Of a stretch of 64,000 bases of DNA, positions 45,542-55,121 are shown piece after piece. The stretch's first letter is position 1. Each line of letters opens with the position of its first letter. The notes beneath the pieces were generated by a model. The model saw only the letters and a list, made by a program, of their open reading frames with translations, searched no databases and was not told the origin of the DNA. This DNA is from Clostridiales bacterium (lineage in GTDB: Bacteria > Bacillota > Clostridia > Peptostreptococcales > Acidaminobacteraceae), in NCBI GenBank assembly GCA_016342415.1, contig JAEIOD010000004.1, positions 124,001 to 188,000 on the forward strand. The letters are read 5' to 3'. Both the position numbers and the translations under genes were made by a program.

Positions 45542-46732
45542 TTAATTGCCATTTAGATTCATTACATATTTAATTGTAGCCTGTGCTACTTTCTTTAAAA
45601 TATCATAATCTATAAATTGCGATTGATCAGCTGGCGTATGATATAACTCTGATCTGAAATTACCAAAATCTGAAATGAATATCCCAGGGATACCTACTTT
45701 CCAGAAAGGACTATGATCAGATCTTAACAGATCCGGCAACATCTTTTTAAGCCCTTTATGATCTAATGGCAGTTTCATAGCCAAATGAGGAACATCTATA
45801 TCAGTACCGATACAACAACTTGTAAAACCTTCCACATGCTCAAACGAATTCTTATCACCCGCTATCCCAATAAAATTACCAACCATGTTTTCCTTATCCA
45901 TCTTATAACCCTCTAAGAACGAATCCATTTCAGGTGTTATAGGCAATCTCTTTTGAGTACCATGCTCTTTTTTAATCCAACCCAAACAATCATAATTTAC
46001 AATACTTTTAATTTTTATTTTATCTTTAATGACTTTCTTTACATATTCCTTGCTACCAACCAAACTTAAAGACTCCTCTAGTTGATTTGAATTAAACTCT
46101 TCATATACTTTGTCTAAAATAGTCGCTATGTCTTTTTCTTCTTCTGTCAACTTTTCTTCTAGAATCATCTTATATTTCTTAGTATTTTCATACCCTTGTT
46201 GACTCAATTTTCTCGCTTTTTCAATTACAGATTTATTAGCATCTATTAATTGTGGTGACACATACTTCAATTTGTCATTCATCAACCCATGTTTTTGTAA
46301 CAAGTCGTACTTATACCTAAGAACCCCAGGATGACCTTCTTCTAGTGTAAAACATGCTATGATGACAGTCGGTGGTTCTTCTAACTTCATGAGCTGTCTA
46401 GCCACTTCAAGTGAAACAGCAACAGCAGACAGATTATCATTTGCTCCTGGACAAAATCTTACAGTGTCATAATGCGATCCAATTAAAATGGCTGGTTTTT
46501 TAGGATCTCCAATAATACCGAGTATGTTTTTAAACTCATCTTCAAATCCTTTAATCTTAAAACTCTGTACCTCAACATCGACACCTATATCAGTCAAATA
46601 TTCAATGACATAATCACCTGCTTGATTTAAAGCCTCCATATTATCCATAGGATGCTTTGGACCTTCCAAGTCTGTTATTATTTTATAAATTCTATTCTTA
46701 TCTACATTTTCTATTAATTCACCAATATCCAT
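45542..46732 (-). CDS. M28-family zinc aminopeptidase-like protein
   Basis: 396-residue hydrolase. Co-catalytic zinc ligands can be followed: His in IGSHYDTV, bridging Asp in GANDNLSA, Glu pair in CFTLEEGHPG, Asp in RSDHSPFWKVGIPG, and final His in YHTPADQSQF. These are the M28 (aminopeptidase Y/S) pattern. Between the second and third zinc motifs an insert of ~130 residues (helical, charged) is larger than usual. No signal peptide is seen, so it probably cleaves peptides in the cytoplasm. I chose the ATG at 46732 (GGAGG at five bases) over 46735. Confidence 0.88.
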   Translation of the reverse strand: MDIGELIENVDKNRIYKIITDLEGPKHPMDNMEALNQAGDYVIEYLTDIGVDVEVQSFKIKGFEDEFKNILGIIGDPKKPAILIGSHYDTVRFCPGANDNLSAVAVSLEVARQLMKLEEPPTVIIACFTLEEGHPGVLRYKYDLLQKHGLMNDKLKYVSPQLIDANKSVIEKARKLSQQGYENTKKYKMILEEKLTEEEKDIATILDKVYEEFNSNQLEESLSLVGSKEYVKKVIKDKIKIKSIVNYDCLGWIKKEHGTQKRLPITPEMDSFLEGYKMDKENMVGNFIGIAGDKNSFEHVEGFTSCCIGTDIDVPHLAMKLPLDHKGLKKMLPDLLRSDHSPFWKVGIPGIFISDFGNFRSELYHTPADQSQFIDYDILKKVAQATIKYVMNLNGN

Positions 46733-47098
46733 CATATCCTCCTACATCATATAAACTCATATTAATATAAATATAGCATATATGTGTGAAGTTAAGAACT
46801 TAACTATCATCTAATTTAAACATGATTTATAATAAATGAATCATGTACATAATCGACAAACACTTTGCACGTTTTGTCATAATGGATTTTGCTTGATTAT
46901 CCAAAGAAAACGTACAATATTTTTGTGTTTCTAGTTATAGAGATGGTATCTCGAAAACCCTACAAACTCCCGAATGAATTTTGTTGTCAGCTATATTCTT
47001 TCACGTTCAGCTGTATAACTTACTTCGTGTTTAAACCGATTAGTTTATTTTAAAAGGTATGAAGGTCTATCTGTTTAGATAAACCTTCATACCTTATC
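46733..47098. other. intergenic region
   Basis: About 365 bases without a gene. It holds the terminator of the selenoprotein gene and presumably the M28 promoter. Confidence 0.5.
47054..47095 (-). terminator. terminator of thioredoxin-like selenoprotein gene
   Basis: AAGGTATGAAGGT and ACCTTCATACCTT form a 13-bp stem; TTTTAAAATAAAC follows on the minus strand. Confidence 0.7.
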
Positions 47099-47956
47099 TT
47101 ACTGAGTAAAACTTTTATCAACCAAAGTCTTCAAACTTGAAACAGATGATGGCGCTGATCCTTTATAACGTATAACACCTTCTTTATCAATTAGTACAAT
47201 AAAAGGAATGTATTCGATGTCATATGGTGCACTCATCGAACCATCAAGGTCCATAATCATGGAGTAACCATAGCCATTATCCTTTACAAATTTCAAAACT
47301 GTAGAAACAGTATCGTTTTGAGTTAGATTAATTGCAATAATTTCTAAGTCTTCATAAGCTTTATCATATTCGTTGAGCATACCTAGCTCATTTATACAAC
47401 CACCTCACCACGTTGAGTAATAACTCAGCAGAATATTCTTTCCTTTTAATCCTTCTAATGACACAACTTTATCAAATTGATCCGTCGCTTCTATGTTAGT
47501 TGCTAGTTGACCAATTTCAGAGCCATACATATACGCTACTGGTGAATTCACAACTACACTTCTTGTTTCAGATTCCCAAAGCACTTCTGCTCCAAGGCTT
47601 TCAAAGACAACTCTTAAAGGTAAAAAGGTTCTACCATTTTTTATCAGAGCAACGGTATCATTATATACCTTTTCCCCATTTACAAAAATATATGCTTCCC
47701 CTATCGGGACTTCAATTATTTTATCTCCATATGAAACTGTTGCAACAGAACGTTCCGGTATCCACCCCACTTCAGCGCCAAAATGTTCAAGTGCAGTACG
47801 AAGCGGTATTTGCGTCCTGCTGTTCTCATCAATAAATGGTATGCCATATGCTTCAGTAAAGATTACTTCTTCAGAATCGATAATAATATTGATTCCTTCA
47901 CCATAACTGACATTTATAACTATCAGTAACAAGACGACTATCAGCCATTTTTTCAT
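47099..47956 (-). CDS. secreted stalk-thioredoxin selenoprotein (TGA = Sec184)
   Basis: Read through one in-frame TGA, the frame is 286 codons. Residues 1-20 are a signal peptide. Residues ~25-135 hold two copper-amine-oxidase-like stalk repeats (RTQIPLRTALEHFGAEV, GRTFLPLRVVFESLGAEV). From ~150 a TlpA/AhpC-type thioredoxin fold follows: NILLSYYSTW-U-GGCINELGML, then LEIIAINLTQND, then the cis-Pro loop YIPFIVLIDKEGVIRYKG. The TGA (47405-47407) takes exactly the place of the first Cys in a WCxxC site, and the remaining 101 codons stay in frame to a normal fold end. A hairpin with GGU in its loop lies 15 bases after. It probably acts as an extracytoplasmic thiol-selenol oxidoreductase. Pipelines will call two ORFs or a pseudogene. 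Confidence 0.8.
47374..47390 (-). promoter_or_regulatory. candidate bacterial SECIS hairpin
   Basis: On the minus strand TGAGC-TAGGTAT-GCTCA: five base pairs with GGU in a seven-base loop, starting 14 bases after the TGA. Bacterial SECIS elements lie about this far downstream and need a G/U in a small apical loop bound by SelB. The stem is short, so support is moderate. Confidence 0.5.
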
Positions 47957-48455
47957 AAACTCTCCTCTCCATAATTGAAAGTACGTTAAAAGTTAGCATT
48001 CATTAAACAAGCAAATCTGTCTTTTTATGTCTCTTAATAAAATTTTTCATGCTATATTCAAAATTACGTATACTTCTTATACCCTAAAATCATTATATTA
48101 AATTTAACTTGTCATAACAATGCATATCATCCCAAGAACTTCCTATGCTGTTATTGATATTGAAGAAAAGTACAATGATCCTCTCTTCATAATTTCCTCT
48201 GATGCAATAAACGGACTTCATTCAACAGTTATAATTATTCAAGGTTTTGATAACTTAAATATCATATTTTACTGTTGTTAATTTGCTGATTTCAATGTTT
48301 TGATTAAATAAGTTAATTGATTCATTTCTGAGAAAAATGGGTATAAATCCACTATATCAATCAAAACATAATACCAATCCATCTACTTCATTTTCCATAA
48401 ATAAAACTTGCAGAATATATCATTAGACAGAAATTTGAATTTGAGAAAGGAGACT
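47957..48455. other. intergenic region between divergent genes
   Basis: About 500 bases. A 53-codon plus-strand frame (48120-48281) beginning MHIIPRTSYAVIDIEEKYND looks protein-like but has no ribosome binding site, so it may be a remnant. Nothing else is clear. Confidence 0.45.
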
Positions 48456-50078
48456 ATGATGTGTAAAAAAAAATATCCTCAATGGATTCATATAAAGAAA
48501 ACCGTTTCACTATTGCTGGTTTTTGCCATATCAATAGTCTTACTTGGCGCTGGTTTTGATGATACGGATGATGAATTTGATGAGTTTGAACTGTTCATGA
48601 ATCATGGTTCTATTATGCTTATCATCAATCCTGAAAATGGACAGATATTTTTTGCAAATCATGCAGCTGCAGATTTTTATAAATACTCAATTGAAGAATT
48701 AAAAAGTCTAAACATTACAGAAATTAATATGCAGAGTCCTGATGAAGTGCAATTAGAAATGGCACTAGCAAAAGTGGAACTAAGGAATTATTTTGAATTC
48801 GAACATAAAATTAAAGATGGTACAATAAAATACGTCGAGGTTTATTCGTATCCAATCTTTTATGAGGGTACCAATCTTTTATTTTCAATTATTTTTGATG
48901 TAACAGAAAGCAAACAAATGGAGGAAAGAGCTCACTTACAAGAGGAACAATCTAAAATAATACTCAGAAATACAATCTTCGCACTTATGATATCCCTTAT
49001 TGTTGTTATTATAATGTTACTTTCAATTACATTTGTAAATCGCAAGTTAAAGTACTTAACAAAATATGACCATCTAACAGGTATACTCAACCGTATATCC
49101 ATTTATGATGTATATAATCGATTTGTTCATAAAGATAAATTGCCAGTTACATTGTTTATGGCTGATGCAAATAATTTAAAATTTGTTAATGACACCTTTG
49201 GACATCTCGCTGGAGATGAAATGATAATCAAAGTTGCCAATCTATTGGAATCAATCGCAAGAAAACGTGGAAAAGCTGCAAGGGTTTCTGGTGATGAATT
49301 TGTTTTATTAATGCCTAATTGTAATCACAAAGAAGCGAAAATGATAGAAAACAGCTTAAGAGAAACTAGGGTTAAAGTAAAGGAACTAACTTTCAGCATT
49401 TCTGTCGGACACTTGGTTGTTACCAACTCTGAAATAAACTTCGACCATGCATTTTCTATTGCTGAAAGTGAGATGTATACAAACAAATCTATGAACAGAA
49501 AAAGTAGAAATATGGAGATTGAAAACGATCTTCTTAAATTATTGTACGGCAAACAAAATAGGGAAAGTAATAATATGGTTCATGATGTTGCTACATTAAT
49601 TAGTGAAAGTTTGGAGTTAAGTAACGAAGAGATAATAAGCATAAGAGAAGCATCAAAACTACAAGATATTGGATTAGCAGTTGTAGAGGGAGATTTCCTG
49701 AAAACAAATGAGCTTCTGAATGAATCAGAAATAGATACAATGAAAAAACATCCTGAGAAAAGTTATGAAATTCTTAACTCATTAGGAAAAGCATTTAGTG
49801 TGGCAAATACTATTTTTCACCATCATGAACATTACGATGGTACAGGGTATCCAAAAGGACTCAGTGGCGAGGAAATTCCTTTGTCATCAAGAATTCTTGC
49901 CATATCCAATGCTATAAATGAACTTGTAGTAAATCATCGAAGTGTCACCATTGAACATATTAAAGAAGAGCTACTTAAACATAGCGGTACAATGTACGAT
50001 CCCAAAATTATAGATATGCTTAATAAAAAAGATTTTATAATAAAACTGAATGAATTAATCAACAAAGAAAACACTTAA
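48456..50078 (+). CDS. PAS-GGDEF-HD-GYP cyclic-di-GMP protein
   Basis: About 540 residues. An N-terminal hydrophobic segment (signal anchor, ~15-33) leads to a PAS domain (~45-155: INPENGQIFFANHAAADFY) and a second helix (~170-195). Then a GGDEF domain: YDHLTGILNR, ADANNLKFVNDTFGHLAGDE and the active loop RVSGDEFVLL, SGDEF in place of GGDEF. Last comes an HD-GYP domain with HHHEHYDGTGYPKGL, but the metal HD pair is QD in KLQDIGLA. The cyclase may work; the phosphodiesterase may be impaired. The PAS domain lies outside the membrane. Start is ATG 48456 or 48459, after AAAGGAG. Confidence 0.88.
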   Translation: MMCKKKYPQWIHIKKTVSLLLVFAISIVLLGAGFDDTDDEFDEFELFMNHGSIMLIINPENGQIFFANHAAADFYKYSIEELKSLNITEINMQSPDEVQLEMALAKVELRNYFEFEHKIKDGTIKYVEVYSYPIFYEGTNLLFSIIFDVTESKQMEERAHLQEEQSKIILRNTIFALMISLIVVIIMLLSITFVNRKLKYLTKYDHLTGILNRISIYDVYNRFVHKDKLPVTLFMADANNLKFVNDTFGHLAGDEMIIKVANLLESIARKRGKAARVSGDEFVLLMPNCNHKEAKMIENSLRETRVKVKELTFSISVGHLVVTNSEINFDHAFSIAESEMYTNKSMNRKSRNMEIENDLLKLLYGKQNRESNNMVHDVATLISESLELSNEEIISIREASKLQDIGLAVVEGDFLKTNELLNESEIDTMKKHPEKSYEILNSLGKAFSVANTIFHHHEHYDGTGYPKGLSGEEIPLSSRILAISNAINELVVNHRSVTIEHIKEELLKHSGTMYDPKIIDMLNKKDFIIKLNELINKENT

Positions 50079-50093
50079 AAATTTAAGTGTTTT
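50068..50093 (+). terminator. terminator of c-di-GMP gene
   Basis: AAAACACTTAAA and TTTAAGTGTTTT hairpin then CTTTTG, overlapping the stop codon. Confidence 0.8.
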
Positions 50094-50167
50094 CTTTTGT
50101 TGAGGTATTCTTTTAGTCAGTTCACAGTTATAAACTAAATCTGACAAAACTAAAACCACATCTAGTT

Positions 50168-50440
50168 TTAGCCATCTTTATTTTCTACATACCTTTTATA
50201 TTGAAGTGCTACAGTCGTCCAGTCGCGTCTATGAGTCCCTGGTAAAGGTAATCCATTTGGCATCATATTGCTCGGCACTTGAAGTTTACCAAACTTGTCA
50301 CTTAGTTTATACCTGATACACTCAGCTACTTCCGAACCCTTACAATACTTGGTTTCATATGCCTCCATAGCAGGTAGTATTTTATATTTTTCATCACAAT
50401 GTGTAAAAGCACAGTCTTGTTCTATTGGACATAATTTCAT
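50168..50440 (-). CDS. small cysteine-rich hypothetical protein
   Basis: 90-residue protein. Cys at residues 4, 10, 15, 33 and 41 (CPIEQDCAFTHC, YCKGSEVAEC) could hold a metal or Fe-S cluster. The end LPLPGTHRRDWTTVALQYKRYV is distinctive but unknown to me. ATG follows GGGAGG by five bases, so expression is well supported. A hairpin CTAAAAC/GTTTTAG at 50150-50171 overlaps the stop and serves as terminator. Function unknown. Confidence 0.65.
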   Translation of the reverse strand: MKLCPIEQDCAFTHCDEKYKILPAMEAYETKYCKGSEVAECIRYKLSDKFGKLQVPSNMMPNGLPLPGTHRRDWTTVALQYKRYVENKDG

Positions 50441-50573
50441 TTTGACCTCCCTAAGTTAGTTTCATGTTTATGTTATCATACAACATTATCTGAATATTTA
50501 GAATATTACAAATGTAACTTTTAAAGGAAAACGTTACCTGTTTTTTAGAAGTCGATCATCAAAATTTTACTAA

Positions 50574-51071
50574 CTACTCAATGATAAGGTTTAATGCGAA
50601 CTCTTTTGCATTCTTCAGATCCTCACAATTGGGTCTCCCCTTGTTCATCCCACCGATAAACTTAAGGAAACTGTTTGTATTAAAACCCTTGCAGCTAAAT
50701 TCACCTACTATAAAATAACCTTTAGACTCTAATTTCTCTCTTAACGACGAATGATCCTTTTTAACCTTATCTTCTCCTTGAACAGCACTGGTAGAGAAAA
50801 TAAAACTTGATTTCTTATTCACCTCTGGCAATCGATCAGCTAAGTCTAGTAAAGGTTTATAATGCATCCCACTGTCTATACCTGCTCCAAAGCCAATAAG
50901 ATCATACTCCTGTAACTCTTCTAATACTACCTGATCAGGTGTCTTTACCTTTGCATGTAGTACTTCTGAAAAAGCATCAGCTATCTTAGCGGTGTTGTTA
51001 TGATGATACGAGTAAGTTATAATGAGACATTTTAAACTCGCAACTTCTGTTGATTTACTTCCTTCTTGCAT
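50574..51071 (-). CDS. flavodoxin-family protein
   Basis: 165-residue FMN-binding electron carrier or reductase. The phosphate-binding loop is ITYSYHHNNTAKIADAF, a variant of the flavodoxin S/TxTGNT loop. GFGAGIDSGMHYKPLLD and FIFSTSAVQGEDKV match the other FMN loops. Near the end FSCKGFNTNSFLKFIGGMNKGRPN is seen in flavodoxins of the long-chain, menaquinone-related or uncharacterised type. ATG at 51071 follows GGAGG by eight bases. It follows the DUF4386 gene by ~120 bases on the same strand; co-transcription is possible. Confidence 0.82.
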   Translation of the reverse strand: MQEGSKSTEVASLKCLIITYSYHHNNTAKIADAFSEVLHAKVKTPDQVVLEELQEYDLIGFGAGIDSGMHYKPLLDLADRLPEVNKKSSFIFSTSAVQGEDKVKKDHSSLREKLESKGYFIVGEFSCKGFNTNSFLKFIGGMNKGRPNCEDLKNAKEFALNLIIE

Positions 51072-51194
51072 TGTTGTCACCTCCAATTTTAATAATGGTA
51101 TTTACAACTAAACAACTTGTTATTCATAACTTAATGTTACTACAAAATTCCAATTAGGCAATAGCAATAATATTTATATGAAGCAACAACATCT

Positions 51195-51911
51195 TCACTG
51201 AGCACCCTCATATACAAACACCTCTTGCTCTTTATTTTGGTCCAATACCGATGGATTGAATCCTTTAAAAATTAGCCGCATCGCTAAAACTAATTCTTGT
51301 AAAGCAAGTGGCATACTCATAATAATATATGCTGGCGTTATAATATTAATAAGACCAAATAATACAAGCATTGTAGCCAATACTGTTGATGAGATGCCTA
51401 CAAATCCCCAAAGCGTAAGCCATCTAGGTATTAATTTGGTTTGATAAAATATAAAATAAAGCATTATGCCAGCTAAGGTATAAGATAGTATCATGGCAAC
51501 ATGATTTATTAAATCACGTGCATGCCTTAATAACTCGCCTAATGTTTGATAGTAGGCTAAATCTGGTGTTATCGCTTCAACAAAATTTTGACTTAATGCA
51601 AGTATTAGTAACATTATTACAACACCAAAAATGTTTAACGACGCTGCAACAAACCTAAAACTAACAAATCCTACAGCTAAACTCTCACTATATTTTCTAA
51701 TAATCGGGTATAGGCAAATTGCAAAGCCAGCATATGAAACAGTCATAAGAAATTGAAATAGAGCACCACTTATTACTTGGTTTTTGTAAAAAAAAGCTTT
51801 GACTAAGAACTCAGGTCCATCTATTGCTTGTGAAACACTTAGTATGCCAGCTATAGTACCAAACAAATATAATATACCAGCTATCATTGTGGCTTTTCTT
51901 GTATTACTCAT
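51195..51911 (-). CDS. DUF4386 membrane protein
   Basis: 238-residue integral membrane protein with about six helices and the DUF4386 pattern: RKATMIAGILYLFGTIAGILS at the start, KNQVISGALFQFLMTVSYAGFAICLYPIIRKYS, and WLTLWGFVGISSTVLATML. The family has no known function. ATG at 51911 follows GGAGG by six bases. It lies just downstream of the MalT-like regulator on the same strand; such regulators often neighbour DUF4386 genes, so it may be its target. Confidence 0.85.
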   Translation of the reverse strand: MSNTRKATMIAGILYLFGTIAGILSVSQAIDGPEFLVKAFFYKNQVISGALFQFLMTVSYAGFAICLYPIIRKYSESLAVGFVSFRFVAASLNIFGVVIMLLILALSQNFVEAITPDLAYYQTLGELLRHARDLINHVAMILSYTLAGIMLYFIFYQTKLIPRWLTLWGFVGISSTVLATMLVLFGLINIITPAYIIMSMPLALQELVLAMRLIFKGFNPSVLDQNKEQEVFVYEGAQ

Positions 51912-52107
51912 GTACACCCTCCTTAATCTTCATTGGTAAGCAGATTCAATTTATATTATTACTATATCAAGACTAAGTATGTTCACATAGATTCTTTAGT
52001 ACTATTATTAGTACCTAGATTCATTTTAAGTTTACTTTAACATTTTTATTTTTCAACTCCAGGACTCCTGATTTGTATCTTTTCTGTCCGGAAAGCAATA
52101 ATAAGGG

Positions 52108-52131
52108 CTAATCATTTATATGATTAACCCA
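52108..52131 (-). terminator. hairpin after LuxR-type gene
   Basis: GGGTTAATCA and TGATTAGCCC form a hairpin after the stop at 52165, followed by TTATTATTG on the minus strand. A moderate terminator. Confidence 0.55.
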
Positions 52132-52164
52132 ACAAAAATATGATGTTTTTATATAATGAGATAT

Positions 52165-54891
52165 TTATACCAATCCTAACTCACGTGCTCTGCTTATCGC
52201 TGCGGTTCGATTTTTAACTTCAAGCTTTTCGTATAGATTCTGGTTATAATTCTTGATTGTACTCAACGCCAAAAACAATCGTTCACTTATTTCTCGATTC
52301 GTAAGACCTTGTGCAATCAACGTTAATACTTCCTGCTCACGTTTAGTAAGCGGCTCAATATCCATCTGAATCATTTTGGAATTTGATTCATTTATTGCCA
52401 TTGCTTCTTCAAACATCTTTAATAGTTTTAAAAAATAAATGGAATGGGCAAAATCAGCGGTTAATTTCGATAACAATAAATACATATGTATTCCTTCATC
52501 AATAAAAATCTGAATATACTCCTCAGCCTCAGCTAACCTTATAGCATTTTTTAAACTTTTAAGCGCTAATTCTAACTCTCCATCATAATCCTCAGCAAGT
52601 GCTTGTAAAATATATAATTCAACAACACGTCCTGTTCTTTCACCTTTAATAGCTTCTGTTAATAAGCGTTTGATGAATTGTTTTGCATCACTTAAAGCTT
52701 TGTCGTTATTAAAATATCTAAACTCACCTATAAGCACTCTGACAAAAGTAATATGCTCATACTCACCAAGGTAACTCAGTTCGTCTTCTATGGATAACTG
52801 CTGTTTCTTTACCCATTCTAAAGCTGTATGAATTTTCCCTTGTTTGATCATAACTCTTACTTTCAGCGCACTCAGTGGATATGGATCAGGTAAAGGATCA
52901 TCAAAGTGATAAAATTCAGATTTATGATATAAATCAAGTGACGATTTGAATTCACCTTTACTTTCAGAAACTCGTGCTTTCAGTAGATGCCATTTATATT
53001 GCCAGTTAGGCAGTGCACCTTTTTTTGATTGATTTATACTTTTCTGAAGAAGTACTTCCGCTTTACCTAGATTTCCTCTAAGAAGTTCAATGTTCCCAAG
53101 ACCTACATAAAAACTTGCAATAGGCATCTGGTAAATATTCTTTTTATTAATCGTATCAAGAAGCGCTTTTTCATAGATCATAAACGCCTGATCCAGTTTT
53201 CCTTGTTCTATACTCAAGTCAGCTAAAACAACCGCAACCATAATTTCCACTGTTAAGTTCTTAGTTCCGTTTATTATAGTATTGTATGCCTCTTCTAATT
53301 CTCCATTTGTCCATTGAGCAAGTCCCAGCATCGTATTTATAACATCTTTGTTATAACATTCTCCTTCAGGAAATAGCCCAAGAGCTTTTTTTATATACCC
53401 TATCGCAGTTTTTACTTCACCACGAACCAAAGCGATATATCCCTTAGCAGCTGCTATAGTTGCAGGTAGAATTTTATACTGTTTCTCGTCTACAACTGTA
53501 ATATCAAGTAATAATTCCGTTTGCTGTATTTTATTTTTAGAAAGTATCTCTATACATTTTTCAGCATCATTAAGCCACTTTTCACAACCTTCAGATACTC
53601 CACTATCAAGTAGTGCCCAGGCATATCCTACAGACAGTATGGGTCTTGATCGTACTATGTCATGTGGTATAGTCTTAACCCAACTAAGCCATAGTCCAGA
53701 TTGTAAGTTTTGATCCATTTCAGACCACGACAATTCAATTAAATCCGCAGCTTTTTCAAAATCTTTACCTAAAACAGCATGATGAACCGCATCGTTTATC
53801 AAATCGTTATTTTCAAACCACTCACTCGCACGCCTGTGTAATTCAGAAACGTTCACACCAATCTTTAATGGGTATTCTTTAAGAACTTTTTCTCTAAGCA
53901 GGTCTAAAAACAAATGGTGATAACGGTACCATTTACCTTCATCATCTAAAGGTACAACAAACATATTCCTGTTATGTAGATACTCAAGAGTTTGTTGACC
54001 TGATTCCACAGAATTAAGTCTAATTCCATCACAAAGCGGACCACTTAAACGATCCAAAATAGAAGTTTGTAATAAAAAGGACTGTCTTTCTTCAGACAAC
54101 TGGCTGAATACCTCTTCAACTAGATAATCCATTATAAACTTATGACTGCCAGAGAAAGATTCTATAAACTCTGGAATGTCCTTTTGCTTTTGTAGTGATA
54201 TTCCTGCTAGTTGTAACCCAGCTATCCAGCCTTCAGTACGACTCTCAAGTACTTTAATATCCTTATCTGAAAGTTTTATATCCATAACCTGATTGAAAAA
54301 AGAGACTGATTCAGAATGAGTAAACCTCAAGTCTTTTGTTCTAATTTCAATGAGTTGATTCTTTGATCGTAAACTAGAAAGCGAAAAAAGCGGCTCTTCT
54401 CGCGTTATGATAACTAGACGCATATTTGAAGGTAAATGATCTAATAAAAAACTAAGCCCATCGTTTATTTCTTGATTGTTGATGAGATGATAATCATCGA
54501 GTACAAATACAACACTTGTAGATAAGGTTTCAATCTCATTTATGATAGCTGTTAATAAAAAATCCGTTCCCATAGCTTCCATAGAGTGAAACATCTCCTG
54601 TATACCCTGACAGATATCTTTTTCAATAGTCTGTAATGCTGCTATAAAATATGATAGAAATCTAATTAAATCGTTATCTTTTTCCTCAAGTGATAGCCAT
54701 GCAAAAGGATAATTACTACTTTTAGCCCATTCGCTTATAAGAGTAGACTTACCAAAACCAGTAGGAGCAGATATTAATGTTAGTTTACAGTCTATATTTT
54801 TACTTATTTGATCAACTAGTTTAGATCGAACAACAATACTTGAACGAAGTTTAGGAATATAAAGTTTAGTTTTTATAATTGGTATACTCAT
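52165..54891 (-). CDS. MalT-like LuxR-family STAND regulator
   Basis: 908-residue transcription activator. The N-terminal STAND NTPase has Walker A SAPTGFGKSTLI and Walker B VVFVLDDYHLI. Winged-helix and TPR-like helical repeats (~380-830) follow and probably bind the inducer. The last 60 residues are a LuxR helix-turn-helix: PLTKREQEVLTLIAQGLTNR, then STIKNYNQNLYEKLEVKNRT. As in MalT, ATP and inducer should drive oligomerisation on DNA. ATG at 54891 follows GAGGGG by seven bases. The DUF4386 and flavodoxin genes lie downstream and may be under its control. Confidence 0.92.
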   Translation of the reverse strand: MSIPIIKTKLYIPKLRSSIVVRSKLVDQISKNIDCKLTLISAPTGFGKSTLISEWAKSSNYPFAWLSLEEKDNDLIRFLSYFIAALQTIEKDICQGIQEMFHSMEAMGTDFLLTAIINEIETLSTSVVFVLDDYHLINNQEINDGLSFLLDHLPSNMRLVIITREEPLFSLSSLRSKNQLIEIRTKDLRFTHSESVSFFNQVMDIKLSDKDIKVLESRTEGWIAGLQLAGISLQKQKDIPEFIESFSGSHKFIMDYLVEEVFSQLSEERQSFLLQTSILDRLSGPLCDGIRLNSVESGQQTLEYLHNRNMFVVPLDDEGKWYRYHHLFLDLLREKVLKEYPLKIGVNVSELHRRASEWFENNDLINDAVHHAVLGKDFEKAADLIELSWSEMDQNLQSGLWLSWVKTIPHDIVRSRPILSVGYAWALLDSGVSEGCEKWLNDAEKCIEILSKNKIQQTELLLDITVVDEKQYKILPATIAAAKGYIALVRGEVKTAIGYIKKALGLFPEGECYNKDVINTMLGLAQWTNGELEEAYNTIINGTKNLTVEIMVAVVLADLSIEQGKLDQAFMIYEKALLDTINKKNIYQMPIASFYVGLGNIELLRGNLGKAEVLLQKSINQSKKGALPNWQYKWHLLKARVSESKGEFKSSLDLYHKSEFYHFDDPLPDPYPLSALKVRVMIKQGKIHTALEWVKKQQLSIEDELSYLGEYEHITFVRVLIGEFRYFNNDKALSDAKQFIKRLLTEAIKGERTGRVVELYILQALAEDYDGELELALKSLKNAIRLAEAEEYIQIFIDEGIHMYLLLSKLTADFAHSIYFLKLLKMFEEAMAINESNSKMIQMDIEPLTKREQEVLTLIAQGLTNREISERLFLALSTIKNYNQNLYEKLEVKNRTAAISRARELGLV

Positions 54892-55121
54892 AATAAATCC
54901 CCTCATTAATCCTTTGAGTTATTTACTACCTCTTACATAAACGGCTTCATCCATAATGACACCTCACGTCAATGTCATGATGTCTGTATCTTCATTATAT
55001 CGCCGTTGTGTTTCTTCTACAATTTGTTTATCTAATCAGCTCATAATATAAAAAATACTCAAAAATATTTATTCTACCATTGAATCTTCTTCTTTTGCCT
55101 TGTTTTAATCAAAACAGGTTC

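Noticed and set aside
47099-47380. A separate small thioredoxin-like gene starting at 47380
   Set aside because: No ribosome binding site, lacks the first strand and half the redox motif, and is in the same frame as the upstream gene across one TGA.
47405-47407. Simple nonsense mutation making a pseudogene
   Set aside because: The downstream half is undamaged, the stop is TGA at the exact redox Cys position, and a SECIS-like hairpin follows. Still possible if the genome lacks Sec genes.
48120-48281. 53-codon protein-like frame MHIIPRTSYAV...
   Set aside because: No ribosome binding site and no recognisable family; kept only as a note on the intergenic region.
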